From JAZDLO01 sp043801935 (lineage in GTDB: Bacteria > Actinomycetota > Thermoleophilia > RBG-16-64-13), in assembly GCA_043801935.1 (NCBI GenBank), contig JAZDLO010000152.1, positions 1 through 59,894 on the forward strand: DNA of 59,894 nucleotides, in the 5' to 3' direction. Positions 42,054 to 50,800 of this stretch are shown one piece after another; position 1 is the stretch's first letter; each line of letters starts with the position of its first letter. The position numbers and the translations under genes are program-made. The notes under the pieces are model-generated. The model saw only the letters and a program-made list of their open reading frames with translations, made no database searches and was not told the origin of the DNA.

Positions 42054-43502
42054 CTAGGACAGCGGCTCTGCCGTGCCTTCCACCTCGACCATCGGGGCAT
42101 TCAAGTTCTCGACAATGACCAGCTCGTACGGCCACTGCTGGCCTTTTCTCCACTGCCCGCCCGCCTGTGGCGTCTTGTACACGTTTGGAACCGGGTGATT
42201 GGTTCCTTCGGCCACCGGCGAGGAGAAGTCTATCGGGCCGGCGATGGTGTCCAACTTGGTGGTCCTGATCGCCTCGACGATCGCGTCCTTGCTTTCGATA
42301 TCCGACGTCCGCTTAAGGGCATCGACCCCTACTTCCATCAACACGTAGTGCATCAAGGGCGAGCTCCACTGTTCCCCGGTTCTCTTCTCGTAGTCCGCGG
42401 CCATCTCGTCGCAGGTCTCCCCGGTCAACGAAGACTTGAACGGGTATTTCCGATGCCACCACACTTCGGTGGTCGCGCCTATGCCGACATCGCCCATCGC
42501 GTTCATCGAAGCCGGGAAAAGTAGGCCTTTGCCCACAGTGACGAATTTCAGCGCAAGCCCTTGCTGTGCCGCCTGTTTCATGAAGTTGGTGAAGTCGGCC
42601 GGCACCAAGACGCCGCTCACGATTTCCACGGCGCCCTTCTTGAAGGCGGATATCATGGTGGTGTAGTCCTCAAGGCCTATGGGGAAAGCGCCGGGATCCA
42701 CGATCGTGTACCCCACCGGCTCCAGCGCTTTCGTGAACTCCTGCCTCCAGGCGTTCCCGTCGGGGTCATTGGGCCACAGTGCACCAAGGGTCTTGTTCGT
42801 CGGGAGCTGATCCCACATCGCCGTGAAGGTGCCGATCACGTCCTCGATGCCCCAGAACATCAAGTAGCTCCACTTCCAGCCATCAGCGGGAGGAGGCGCC
42901 CTGAAGTACCACGGCTGCCAGGGGCAGTCGACCAGGATCCCCGGCACGCCCAGCGTCTCACATTGATCCCCCACCGGGTTGAGAAGGTCGGGGGACGAGT
43001 TGGCAAAGATGATATCGGCGCTCTGGTTGAGGATCATATCGGCCGTGATCTGAGAGGCGCGGTTGGGATCGGATTGGTTGTCGGTGAACAAGATCTCGAT
43101 TGCGTGGTTCTTGCCGTCCCCGCAGACGAGCCCATCCTTCAGCGCCTCGTTCCAGCGGTCGCGTTGGTACCTATTCGGACCACCGAAGCCTGCGAGCCCC
43201 CCTGTCTGCGGCGTCGACCAGCCGATCTTGATGACGCGGCCCGCCTCGACGCCGGCACTCGCCGTGGTGGTGCTGCCTGGAGCGGCAGTGGTAGTAGCTC
43301 CTCCCCCCGCCGTCGTCGTCGTGGTCGTAGCCGCTTCTTCACCACACGCGACCAGCAGACCGCCCAGGCCGCCGCTCACACCTGCGGCCGCGCCGGAAAT
43401 ACCGGCTATCTTGAGAAACTCCCGCCGACTGTAGGCTCGGCGCGCCGTGTGGTCTTCATCTTGGCGATTCGCGGCGACGACATCCTCTTTCTCGCTGTGC
43501 AT
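42054..43502 (-). CDS. Tat-exported lipoprotein substrate-binding protein (Peripla_BP_6 type)
   Basis: A 482-residue solute-binding protein of the branched-chain amino acid/aromatic acid (LivJ-like) group. The N terminus carries a twin-arginine motif (SRREFLK), a hydrophobic stretch and a lipobox (LLVACGEE), then a Thr/Ala-rich linker (about 60-85) and two periplasmic-binding lobes (from IKIGWSTPQTGG). Tat export suggests it folds, perhaps with a ligand, before secretion. The start at 43502 follows GGGGG by five nt. It precedes the transhydroxylase-like gene on the same strand, so its ligand may be an aromatic or polyphenol. No permease or ATPase genes of that transporter type are nearby. Confidence 0.88.
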   Translation of the reverse strand: MHSEKEDVVAANRQDEDHTARRAYSRREFLKIAGISGAAAGVSGGLGGLLVACGEEAATTTTTTAGGGATTTAAPGSTTTASAGVEAGRVIKIGWSTPQTGGLAGFGGPNRYQRDRWNEALKDGLVCGDGKNHAIEILFTDNQSDPNRASQITADMILNQSADIIFANSSPDLLNPVGDQCETLGVPGILVDCPWQPWYFRAPPPADGWKWSYLMFWGIEDVIGTFTAMWDQLPTNKTLGALWPNDPDGNAWRQEFTKALEPVGYTIVDPGAFPIGLEDYTTMISAFKKGAVEIVSGVLVPADFTNFMKQAAQQGLALKFVTVGKGLLFPASMNAMGDVGIGATTEVWWHRKYPFKSSLTGETCDEMAADYEKRTGEQWSSPLMHYVLMEVGVDALKRTSDIESKDAIVEAIRTTKLDTIAGPIDFSSPVAEGTNHPVPNVYKTPQAGGQWRKGQQWPYELVIVENLNAPMVEVEGTAEPLS

Positions 43503-43868
43503 CGCTTCCCCCAAACGTGTCAGATACACCAGCCCCACTTATTTCGCTACCCCAGGCGTCGACCGCGATTCCCCCTCCTTTCCCACGCCTGGCAGCCCGG
43601 ACGCCCAGAAGTCGGCCCGAACTCACCCGGAAGTCAGCCGCCGGTGAACACAACCGGGGGCTCAGGCAGCTCCCGCTCAGACGACCAACCCAGGACCGAT
43701 ATTCCACGGCCTGTCCCCCGTCTTGCGGGTTTAAGCCTCAGACAAGCTAGACTCACGAAGACCATTGTAGGTCCCGGAGCTACCCAGCGCAAAGGATTCG
43801 GGCGTCGGTGCACGATCGGCCGGATAACTCAGAAAAGATCGGGCCGCTGGGCCCTTGAGCCGGTCGTC
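43503..43868 (-). promoter_or_regulatory. 366-bp gene-free region: promoter and long leader of the binding-protein gene
   Basis: On the minus strand TTTGCG (43793-43788), an 18-bp spacer and TACAAT (43769-43764) predict a start near 43757 and a leader of about 255 nt. The leader has a CCCG-CAAGA-CGGG hairpin and several GC stems but matches no riboswitch class I recognise. Confidence 0.35.
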
Positions 43869-45452
43869 CTACCCCGTCTCCCGCGTTTCGGGACTCTCAA
43901 CTGGAGAGCGGCTGCCCTTGTCCGATGAACGGGCTTCCTGCGGCTGGCCGCCTGCCACGAAGATCGCGGCGACGACGGCACCCAGCAACAAAACCCCGCC
44001 CGCCACGATAAGGGCCAGGTGCATGCCGGAGACGAAGGAGGATTTCAGGGCGTCCGCAAGTCCTTCGAGGTTCGCCCCCGCCGGCAGTGATCCCCCTGTC
44101 TGCTCCACCCCCCGGCTTGCCTGCTCCAGGATCGTGGCCTTGACAGCGGGAGGTAGGTCAAGCTTGCTGATTATCCCGTTCAGATCACGCGTGAAGACGT
44201 GAGTGACGATAGCGCCCAACAGCGCGATGCCAAAGACCCCGCCGATCTCCCTGCTGGCGCTGGTGGTGGCCGAGGCCATCCCGGCTCTCTGAGGCGGGAC
44301 CGTGTTCATGACTGCCGAGGTCATCGGGCTCATGACCAACGCCATGCCGAAGCCGGCGAGGCTGAGCAGCGGCCAGATATCAGCGTAGGGGGTGTTCACC
44401 TGCACCTGGGTGAAGAGGAAAAGACTGAGCGCGTTCAGCGCCAGCCCGACCGTCATCGGCACCCGCGAACCGATGCGGCCGGCCAGCCGGCCGGCAAGCG
44501 GCGCGAACATGATGATCATTACGGTGTTCGGCAGGCTCCGCACGCCGGCTTGCAGAGGCGTGTAGCCCTGGATGTTCTGAAAGAAGAGGCTGAGGAAGAA
44601 GAACATGCCGAACATGCCGAAACTGACGGCGGCCGAGCAAATGGCTCCTGCCGCGAATGTGCGGTTGCGGAAGAAGCCGAGCTGGAGCATGGGACTGGTG
44701 CTGCGCCGCTCGACGACAACGAAGGCGACGAGAGCCACGACGGCTATGGCGAACAGCGACAGGATGACGGCAGACGTCCAACCGTAATTGTTCGCTTCGA
44801 TGAGCGCATACGTGAGGGTGCCGAGAGCGATGAAGGCAAGCATCTGTCCGGGAAGGTCGAGGTGCCGCCCCTCCGGGCTCTTTGATTCGCGGACTGCGAG
44901 TATGCAGACCGCGAACGCGATCACGCCGATAGGCACATTGAGGAAGAACACGCTCTGCCAGCCGAATCTGTCGACCAGGAGACCCCCGACCACGGGACCG
45001 GCCGCCAAGGCCATTCCTGAGATACCCGCCCAGATGCCTATGGCCTGGGCCCGCTCACGGGGATCGAGGAAGGTGTTGGTGAGGATCGAGAGCGTTCCCG
45101 GCATGAGGAGCGCGGCGCCCAGACCCTGTACGCCTCTACCGGCGATGAGTACGGACAGTTCCGGTGCGAGAGCACACAGAAGTGAGCCAACGGTGAATAT
45201 GGAGAGCCCGGTCAGGAAGAAGCGCTTCCTGCCGAAGATGTCGCCCAGCGTGCCGCCGGTGAGCATGAGGCTTGCGAAGATGAGTGTGTAGGCGTCGATG
45301 ATCCACTGCAGACCGGAGATGCCGGAGCCTAGATCGTTCGAGATACGCGGGAGGGCAACGTTGACGACGGTGTTGTCGAGCATGGCCATAAAGAGAGCGA
45401 AGCACATCGCCCCCAAGGTCAACATCTTGGTACGACGATCTGCTTTGAACAT
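43869..45452 (-). CDS. MFS drug exporter, DHA2 (EmrB/QacA) family
   Basis: A 527-residue membrane protein with about 14 hydrophobic helices. It has the DHA2 motif LDNTVVNVALPRI in TM1, the loop 2-3 motif GDIFGRKRFF and motif C in the TM5 region (GMALAAGPVVGGLLVDR). It should expel hydrophobic compounds using the proton gradient; the neighbouring aromatic-metabolism genes suggest phenolics, which is inference. ATG at 45452 with GAGGGG just upstream, overlapping the stop of a weak upstream frame (TGATG). Confidence 0.93.
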   Translation of the reverse strand: MFKADRRTKMLTLGAMCFALFMAMLDNTVVNVALPRISNDLGSGISGLQWIIDAYTLIFASLMLTGGTLGDIFGRKRFFLTGLSIFTVGSLLCALAPELSVLIAGRGVQGLGAALLMPGTLSILTNTFLDPRERAQAIGIWAGISGMALAAGPVVGGLLVDRFGWQSVFFLNVPIGVIAFAVCILAVRESKSPEGRHLDLPGQMLAFIALGTLTYALIEANNYGWTSAVILSLFAIAVVALVAFVVVERRSTSPMLQLGFFRNRTFAAGAICSAAVSFGMFGMFFFLSLFFQNIQGYTPLQAGVRSLPNTVMIIMFAPLAGRLAGRIGSRVPMTVGLALNALSLFLFTQVQVNTPYADIWPLLSLAGFGMALVMSPMTSAVMNTVPPQRAGMASATTSASREIGGVFGIALLGAIVTHVFTRDLNGIISKLDLPPAVKATILEQASRGVEQTGGSLPAGANLEGLADALKSSFVSGMHLALIVAGGVLLLGAVVAAIFVAGGQPQEARSSDKGSRSPVESPETRETG

Positions 45453-45678
45453 CAGTCCCCTCTGTCGCTGTTCTCTGAATGAGACGCACTCGCGGCATTC
45501 CTCCAGCCCTCGACGATCGCCCGGATGATCGACGGTGTTGGGAGTCCACCCATATGGCGAGATTCAGCCCTTGCCGTTGCTTCGACTGCACAAGGGCCCA
45601 CACCAAGGCCGGACTCCGAAAGCGACGACGCCGTTTGGCGAGGATGGTCCTTCGGCAAACACCGTCTACTACGGTAAG

Positions 45679-45707
45679 GAATAACCTACGCCGGCAATTC
45701 CTGTCAA
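45679..45707 (-). promoter_or_regulatory. Promoter of the MFS gene
   Basis: TTGACA (45707-45702), a 17-bp spacer and TTATTC (45684-45679) on the minus strand. It implies a leader of about 220 nt. GGAAT...ATTCC flanks the spacer and could be a repressor site. Confidence 0.5.
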
Positions 45708-45751
45708 GGCTGGGCGGTCCAACAAGGTAGGCAGAGCGCCCCCAAGCTTCT

Positions 45752-45790
45752 CTGAATCGGTTCTGGTTCCGCGGCTCGCGACCGATTCAG
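45752..45790. promoter_or_regulatory. 10-bp inverted repeat between divergent exporters
   Basis: CTGAATCGGT (45752-45761) and ACCGATTCAG (45781-45790), 19 nt apart, in the 459-bp gap between the MFS and ABC exporter genes. It could be a regulator site or a hairpin. I see no gene in this gap. Confidence 0.4.
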
Positions 45791-45825
45791 CGCGGACCGC
45801 CAAGGTGATGCCTGAGCCCCACCGG

Positions 45826-45831
45826 TATACT
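45826..45831 (+). promoter_or_regulatory. -10 element of the ABC exporter operon
   Basis: TATACT, with start expected near 45838 and a leader of about 74 nt. The -35 (around 45803, AGGTGA) is poor, so an activator may be involved. Confidence 0.35.
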
Positions 45832-45911
45832 GGCCCGACTGGACGAAGAGAGACGCGCTCCGCGTCGGGTCTTCCCACTCGCCAACGGGCGCAGGTGACG
45901 AAAGGGACGGA

Positions 45912-47072
45912 ATGCAGATTCTGAGGAACGTCTTCAGACGAAAAGTGAGAGTCCTTCTCACCATCTTCGGCATCACCATCGGGGTGCTCGCCCTGGTGGT
46001 CATGGGAAGCATGGCCGAGAAGATCAACTTGCTCGTGTCCGGGGGGACCCGCTACTACTCGGACAAGGTCACGGTGGCAGCGGAGGGCTCCTCCGTGATG
46101 TTCTCCACCGGGCCGCTCTCCATAGGCAAGATCTCCGAGATCAAGGGCGTACCGGGGGTGGCCGAGGTCTCAGCTCAGATCGGGGCCTTACTCTCCACCG
46201 AATCCTCCGCCTCCTTCGGGATGCCCCCCTTGATCGGGGGCAGCGACATGCGCGGCGAAGATCTGGAGAGCTTCAAGGTCACCTACTCGCAGGGACGAGC
46301 CCTCACCCCCGCCGACCAAGGTTCGGTCGTGGTGGGGGCCGATCTCGTCAAGAAGCTTTCGGCCCAGGTGGGCGGGTTCGTCACCGTGCGGGGCGAGCAG
46401 TTCAAGGTGGTGGGGATCCTCGATAAGACCTTGACCGCTCCCGACACCTCGGTCTGGATGACGCTTCCCGATGCTCAGCGGCTCTTTGTCCAGGACCTGC
46501 CCGAGATGCTGCGAAGCCAGGTTAATCAGCAGGACCTTGCCACCTCCTTCGTCGTCTATCCTACCGAGGGCACCGATCCGGAAGAGCTGGCCAGTGCGAT
46601 CAACCAGTCCGTCTCGGGAGTGAGAGCCACCGGTCCGAGCGCCTTCCAAGAGGAGATAGCGAACGCGACGGGCGTTCTTAACGCCATCCTCTACGGCGTC
46701 GCCCTCATCTCGCTCGTCGTGGGAGGACTGTCGGTCATAAACACGATGACCATGTCGGTCAGCGAGCGCACCCGCGAGATCGGGGTGCGCAAAGCGATCG
46801 GAGCCTCGGACGGTCAGATCGTCCGTCAGTTCCTGGCGGAGGCGGCGGTCATCGGCTTCATCGGGGGAGCCTCCGGCCTGATCCTGGGTTGGGTGGCGGC
46901 CACCGTCGCCAATGCCTTGGGGGAGGCCTCCGATCTGGCTCTCTTTCTGGTCACACCCAGACTCGCCATCGGGGCGCTGGTCTTCGCCGTCGTCTTAGGC
47001 CTGGTCAGCGGGCTGTATCCCTCCCTGCACGCCGCCCGCTTGAAGCCGGTGGTGGCACTTCGCTATGAATAG
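45912..47072 (+). CDS. MacB/LolC-type ABC transporter permease
   Basis: A 386-residue type VII ABC permease: one N-terminal TM helix (RRKVRVLLTIFGITIGVLAL), a large extracytoplasmic MacB-type periplasmic core domain (about 40-250), then three C-terminal TM helices with SERTREIGVRKAIGASDGQI, the coupling segment of FtsX-like permeases. It forms an exporter or mechanotransmission complex with the ATPase that follows 60 nt later. Substrates could be peptides, lipoproteins or antibiotics. Confidence 0.92.
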   Translation: MQILRNVFRRKVRVLLTIFGITIGVLALVVMGSMAEKINLLVSGGTRYYSDKVTVAAEGSSVMFSTGPLSIGKISEIKGVPGVAEVSAQIGALLSTESSASFGMPPLIGGSDMRGEDLESFKVTYSQGRALTPADQGSVVVGADLVKKLSAQVGGFVTVRGEQFKVVGILDKTLTAPDTSVWMTLPDAQRLFVQDLPEMLRSQVNQQDLATSFVVYPTEGTDPEELASAINQSVSGVRATGPSAFQEEIANATGVLNAILYGVALISLVVGGLSVINTMTMSVSERTREIGVRKAIGASDGQIVRQFLAEAAVIGFIGGASGLILGWVAATVANALGEASDLALFLVTPRLAIGALVFAVVLGLVSGLYPSLHAARLKPVVALRYE

Positions 47073-47132
47073 TCGAGAGCTCCTCGCGGCCGGGGTGCGG
47101 GCCAGGCCGCCCATCGAAAGAAGGATAACCTG

Positions 47133-47834
47133 ATGTGCGCCCTCATTCGAGGATTAGACATCCACAAACGCTACGTCCTGGGGCGAGACAACTTCGTCGA
47201 TGCGCTGCAAGGGGCATCGCTCGAGGTCGAGGAAGGCGAGATGGTCTCGGTCATGGGCCCTTCGGGGTCCGGGAAGTCCACCCTGCTCCACATCCTCGGC
47301 TGCCTCGACTCGCTGAGCTCGGGCGAGGTCTGGCTGGCCGGACGCCGGGTGGATGTGCTCGGCAGGCGCGATCTTACCGACCTGCGTCGGAAGGAGGTCG
47401 GGTTCATCTTCCAGACCTTCAACCTAGTCCCCAGCCTGACCGCCATAGAGAACGTGGCTCTTGCCGCCCAGTACGCGGGCAAGAGCAACCGCGAAGCGCG
47501 GGAGGCGGCCCGGCAGGTTCTCTCCCAAGTCGAGCTTTCCGATCGCGATAACCACCGTCCGCCCGAGCTTTCCGGGGGCCAACAGCAACGAGCGGCCATA
47601 GCCCGGGCACTTGTCAATAGACCCAAGGTTATATTCGGTGACGAGCCGACGGGCAACTTGGACTCGGCCAGCTCGGCGGAGATCGTCCGCATGATGCGCG
47701 ACATCAACCGCGAAACAGGTACGACCTTCGTCTTGGTCACTCACGACCCGGAGGTGGCGGGAACCTGCGACCGCGCCATTCAGATGTTGGACGGGAAAGT
47801 CACGTCGGCCGCTGTCTTGACGGCGCCGGGCTGA
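47133..47834 (+). CDS. MacB/LolD-type ABC transporter ATPase
   Basis: A 233-residue ABC ATPase with Walker A GPSGSGKST, Q-loop in FIFQTFNLVPSLTA, signature LSGGQQQR, Walker B VIFGDEPTGNLD and H-loop LVTHDPEVA. The GDEPTGNLD form is typical of LolD/MacB/FtsE proteins. It pairs with the upstream permease. It ends 52 nt from the convergent alpha-2-macroglobulin gene. Confidence 0.95.
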   Translation: MCALIRGLDIHKRYVLGRDNFVDALQGASLEVEEGEMVSVMGPSGSGKSTLLHILGCLDSLSSGEVWLAGRRVDVLGRRDLTDLRRKEVGFIFQTFNLVPSLTAIENVALAAQYAGKSNREAREAARQVLSQVELSDRDNHRPPELSGGQQQRAAIARALVNRPKVIFGDEPTGNLDSASSAEIVRMMRDINRETGTTFVLVTHDPEVAGTCDRAIQMLDGKVTSAAVLTAPG

Positions 47835-47886
47835 TCTGCGGCGAGAAATTGACCACCCGGTCGCCGGCTGCGTTTTCTGGCGATCG

Positions 47887-50800
47887 TCACTGCACGCTCA
47901 GGGCCTGACTGACGGTCTCCCCCCTCCATTCGGGAGTGTAGTAGGAGTAGGCCACCGAGACTGCGCCCTTCGCGCGCACCGGATAGAGGGCGCGCGCCTG
48001 GAAGGAAAAGCTCACCTTCTCGCCTGGGCTCAGGTCTTCCAGATAGACGATCACTTTGCGGCCCGCCAGGTCGTACCGCTTGATCTTGGGCTGCTCCAGG
48101 AGACGACTCAGCGATTCATCCACCGCTGCAAAGCCGGTGGGCACGGATACGTCGAGCACCACCATGCCCGCCTTGATGGGTTCGGGAGGATTGAAGGCCA
48201 CAGCCACCTTCACGTCTATCAGGTCGTTGACCTCCACCTGGGCGGTGCTGTAGTCGACCTTGATGTCGAAGACGCTCGCGACCTTTTCGGCCTCGGGGAG
48301 ATTGTAGCGAAGGACCCCTTGGATCACGGCCTCGCCCTTCCCCTGAGCCTCCAGCCTCACCTGGATTCCGGCCGGGACCTCGACCACCTGCGTGACGTCG
48401 AAGTTGTCAGGCGAGATCCTGATCTCCTTGGCCACGTCACCCGCACTGAGCTTCACCGTCAGATCGGTGTCGGTCGCACCGAGAGTCGAGTACTGGGTGA
48501 GTGCCTGGAGGGCCACCACCGTGTCTTGAGTGGAGCCGAATCCGCCCTGGCTGTTCCGCTGCCCTACCAGCCACTTGGCGGCCCGGGAGGCGTTCACCCG
48601 GTCGCCGCCCTCCACAAGCGCGAGGGTGGCATACCCGGTCGCCTCGATGTCGAGACTGGGGATGATACCGAGGCGCAGGGGATCACCCTCCGGTCCCGGA
48701 GCTATGGGCTGCGGCCCACCGGGCGCCCCGCCCATAGGTTCGACGCTCCCGCCGCTCCAGTGCACCCCGTTCTCATCCTCGGTGGCCGCGGCCATGAGCT
48801 TCTGCTGGGCCTGCGCTGCGCGCCCACTTCCACCGAGCTGAAGCGCATAGGTGGTCAGGGCCAGCCCGTAGGGATCCTCGATTGCGGCCAACCGGTCCTC
48901 CAGGTAGGCGATAGCCTTGTCTGCCGCTGCGGTCTGCCCGGCCTCGAGCAAGGCTATGGTCACATATGCGGTGAGGGCATCTTTGCCTTGAACGCCGCCC
49001 ATCATGTCCTGGTGGTGGACGAAGCCCACCGCTTCGAAAGAGCCATCCGCCTTCTGGTGCTGCGTGATCCACCCGGCGGCCTCTGCGAGGACTGATTCGT
49101 CGATGAACGTCAGATCCTTGGCCTGGGCAAAGGTCTTGAGAACGAAGGCTGTGAGGAACAGGCTGCCCTCCTCATCCTGTTCACCGAAGGCAGAGAAGCT
49201 TCCGTCCGAACGACGATAGGTGAGCTCCCGCTGATAGCCGGTAACCAGGAGGCCTTCCGCCTTGGCCTGGATCTCCGGCTTCAGTTGCCGGGTCCCCTTC
49301 AAGTAGTCCAGGATGTACGTGTCCGGTGCGAACAGGATCATGTTCTGCTCACCGCAGCCGAAGGGCATCTGCAGCAGCTGATCAAGACCCTCGATAGTCT
49401 GAGCGAGCAGGCTGCCGGTGATGGCTACGTAGGCCCGGGCCGAATCGGGAACCACCCCGAGGGCCGGCAGGGCCAGGCTCAGAGTGCGGGAGGCGCCCGC
49501 GGGAAGGACCGTGTTCTCGACCGTCTCGCGGCTCACCCCCTCCGGCTCCACGATCATGCTCTTGGTCACGGCGTCTGCCGCCTCAGCGCTGCGCGCCGTT
49601 ATCTTGACCAGCTGGGTCCCGATGGTCTTCGGCCGGATCCTGAACTCCGCGCTGCCGATGTCGCCGCCGGCGACGGTCACCGTAGTCCGAGGATAGTCGA
49701 CGAGCTCGAACCACGGCGCCGGCTCTATCTCCACCTGGATCTGTTGGGATGTTTCCAAGTAGTTGTAGAGGGCGATCTTGACCGGGAACTCTTCTCCCCG
49801 GATTGCCGAATACGGCAGGTCGGCCTGAAGGAAGAAAGGTTGGAACACGCGGAGCGACGTCTCGGCGATACCCAGACCCTTGTCCGCAGAAAGGGCCACC
49901 GCCCGCAGGTCCCAGGTAGTGATGGAGTCGGGAGCCTCGTAGGAAAGGGAGGCTCTGCCCGCGTCATCGGTTATTGTCTCATCCCAGATCCAGGTCTCGG
50001 GGAAGAACTGCCGGACCCGCTGCACCTCGGCCAGCTCCCCGGACCCGCCTTGGTAAGCGGGGGGCTGCGCCGCTCCCGCGGCCGCGGTCGTTGTGGGCGA
50101 AGCCATGAACACGCCGGGAGCGCCCTTCGCGTCTCTCACCCCCTCGAACATCATCTGCGGCTGCGGGATCTCTTTGCCCTCGGGCACCCGCTTGTTGGAG
50201 AGCACGATCAGCCCCGCGTCTTGGAAGGTTTCTTTGGCCCCAGGGATGAGCAAGGGACCGCCCATCCATTCGCCCTCGTGCAGCTCGACTTGAGGCTGCA
50301 TGTAGAGGCGTTCCAGTTCGGCGAAGACCTGCTCGAGGTTGAGACGGTTCTCGGCCAGGATGAACACCGAGTGATCCACGGCTACCAGCCCTACCTTGGC
50401 CGGGCCTTCCGTTTGCACCTGGACCGTGATTTCGTCTCCGGGCTTGGCTTCCTCAGTGCCGAAAGATGCGCTCACCTTCTGCGGGTACTCACCTTGCACC
50501 TCGAAGGGAAGAGCGTCCGCGGCCACTTCGCTGCTCGGCAAGATCTGGTAGACCAGCAGGCGGGCGGATGGCGCCATGGCGGGCGTGACCCTGAAGTAGA
50601 TGTCATCAGAAGCGCTACCGGTGAAGACCACCCGGCCGCGGGAAACCACCTCGTAGTAGAAAGTGCGGGCTTCAGCGGTGGAAGCCACCCGAAAGGTCGC
50701 CGTGTCACCTACAGCTAAGGCGGGCGACCCGAGCTGCTGCACATGGATGAAGTTGCCGGAGGGAGAGTATGCCGCCGTCAACTCCTTAAAGGCGCCGGCG

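Noticed and set aside
43503..43868. Possible molybdenum-cofactor or c-di-GMP riboswitch before the Tat lipoprotein gene
   Set aside because: A CCCG-CAAGA-CGGG hairpin and some GC stems exist, but the GGGCAAACC and GGGTTGCC blocks of GEMM-I are absent and I cannot match a Moco consensus. Kept only as an unassigned leader.
45452..45658. 68-codon leader ORF overlapping the MFS start (TGATG)
   Set aside because: It would start with TTG without a ribosome-binding site and shows no protein-like features; the MFS gene has its own GAGGGG site.
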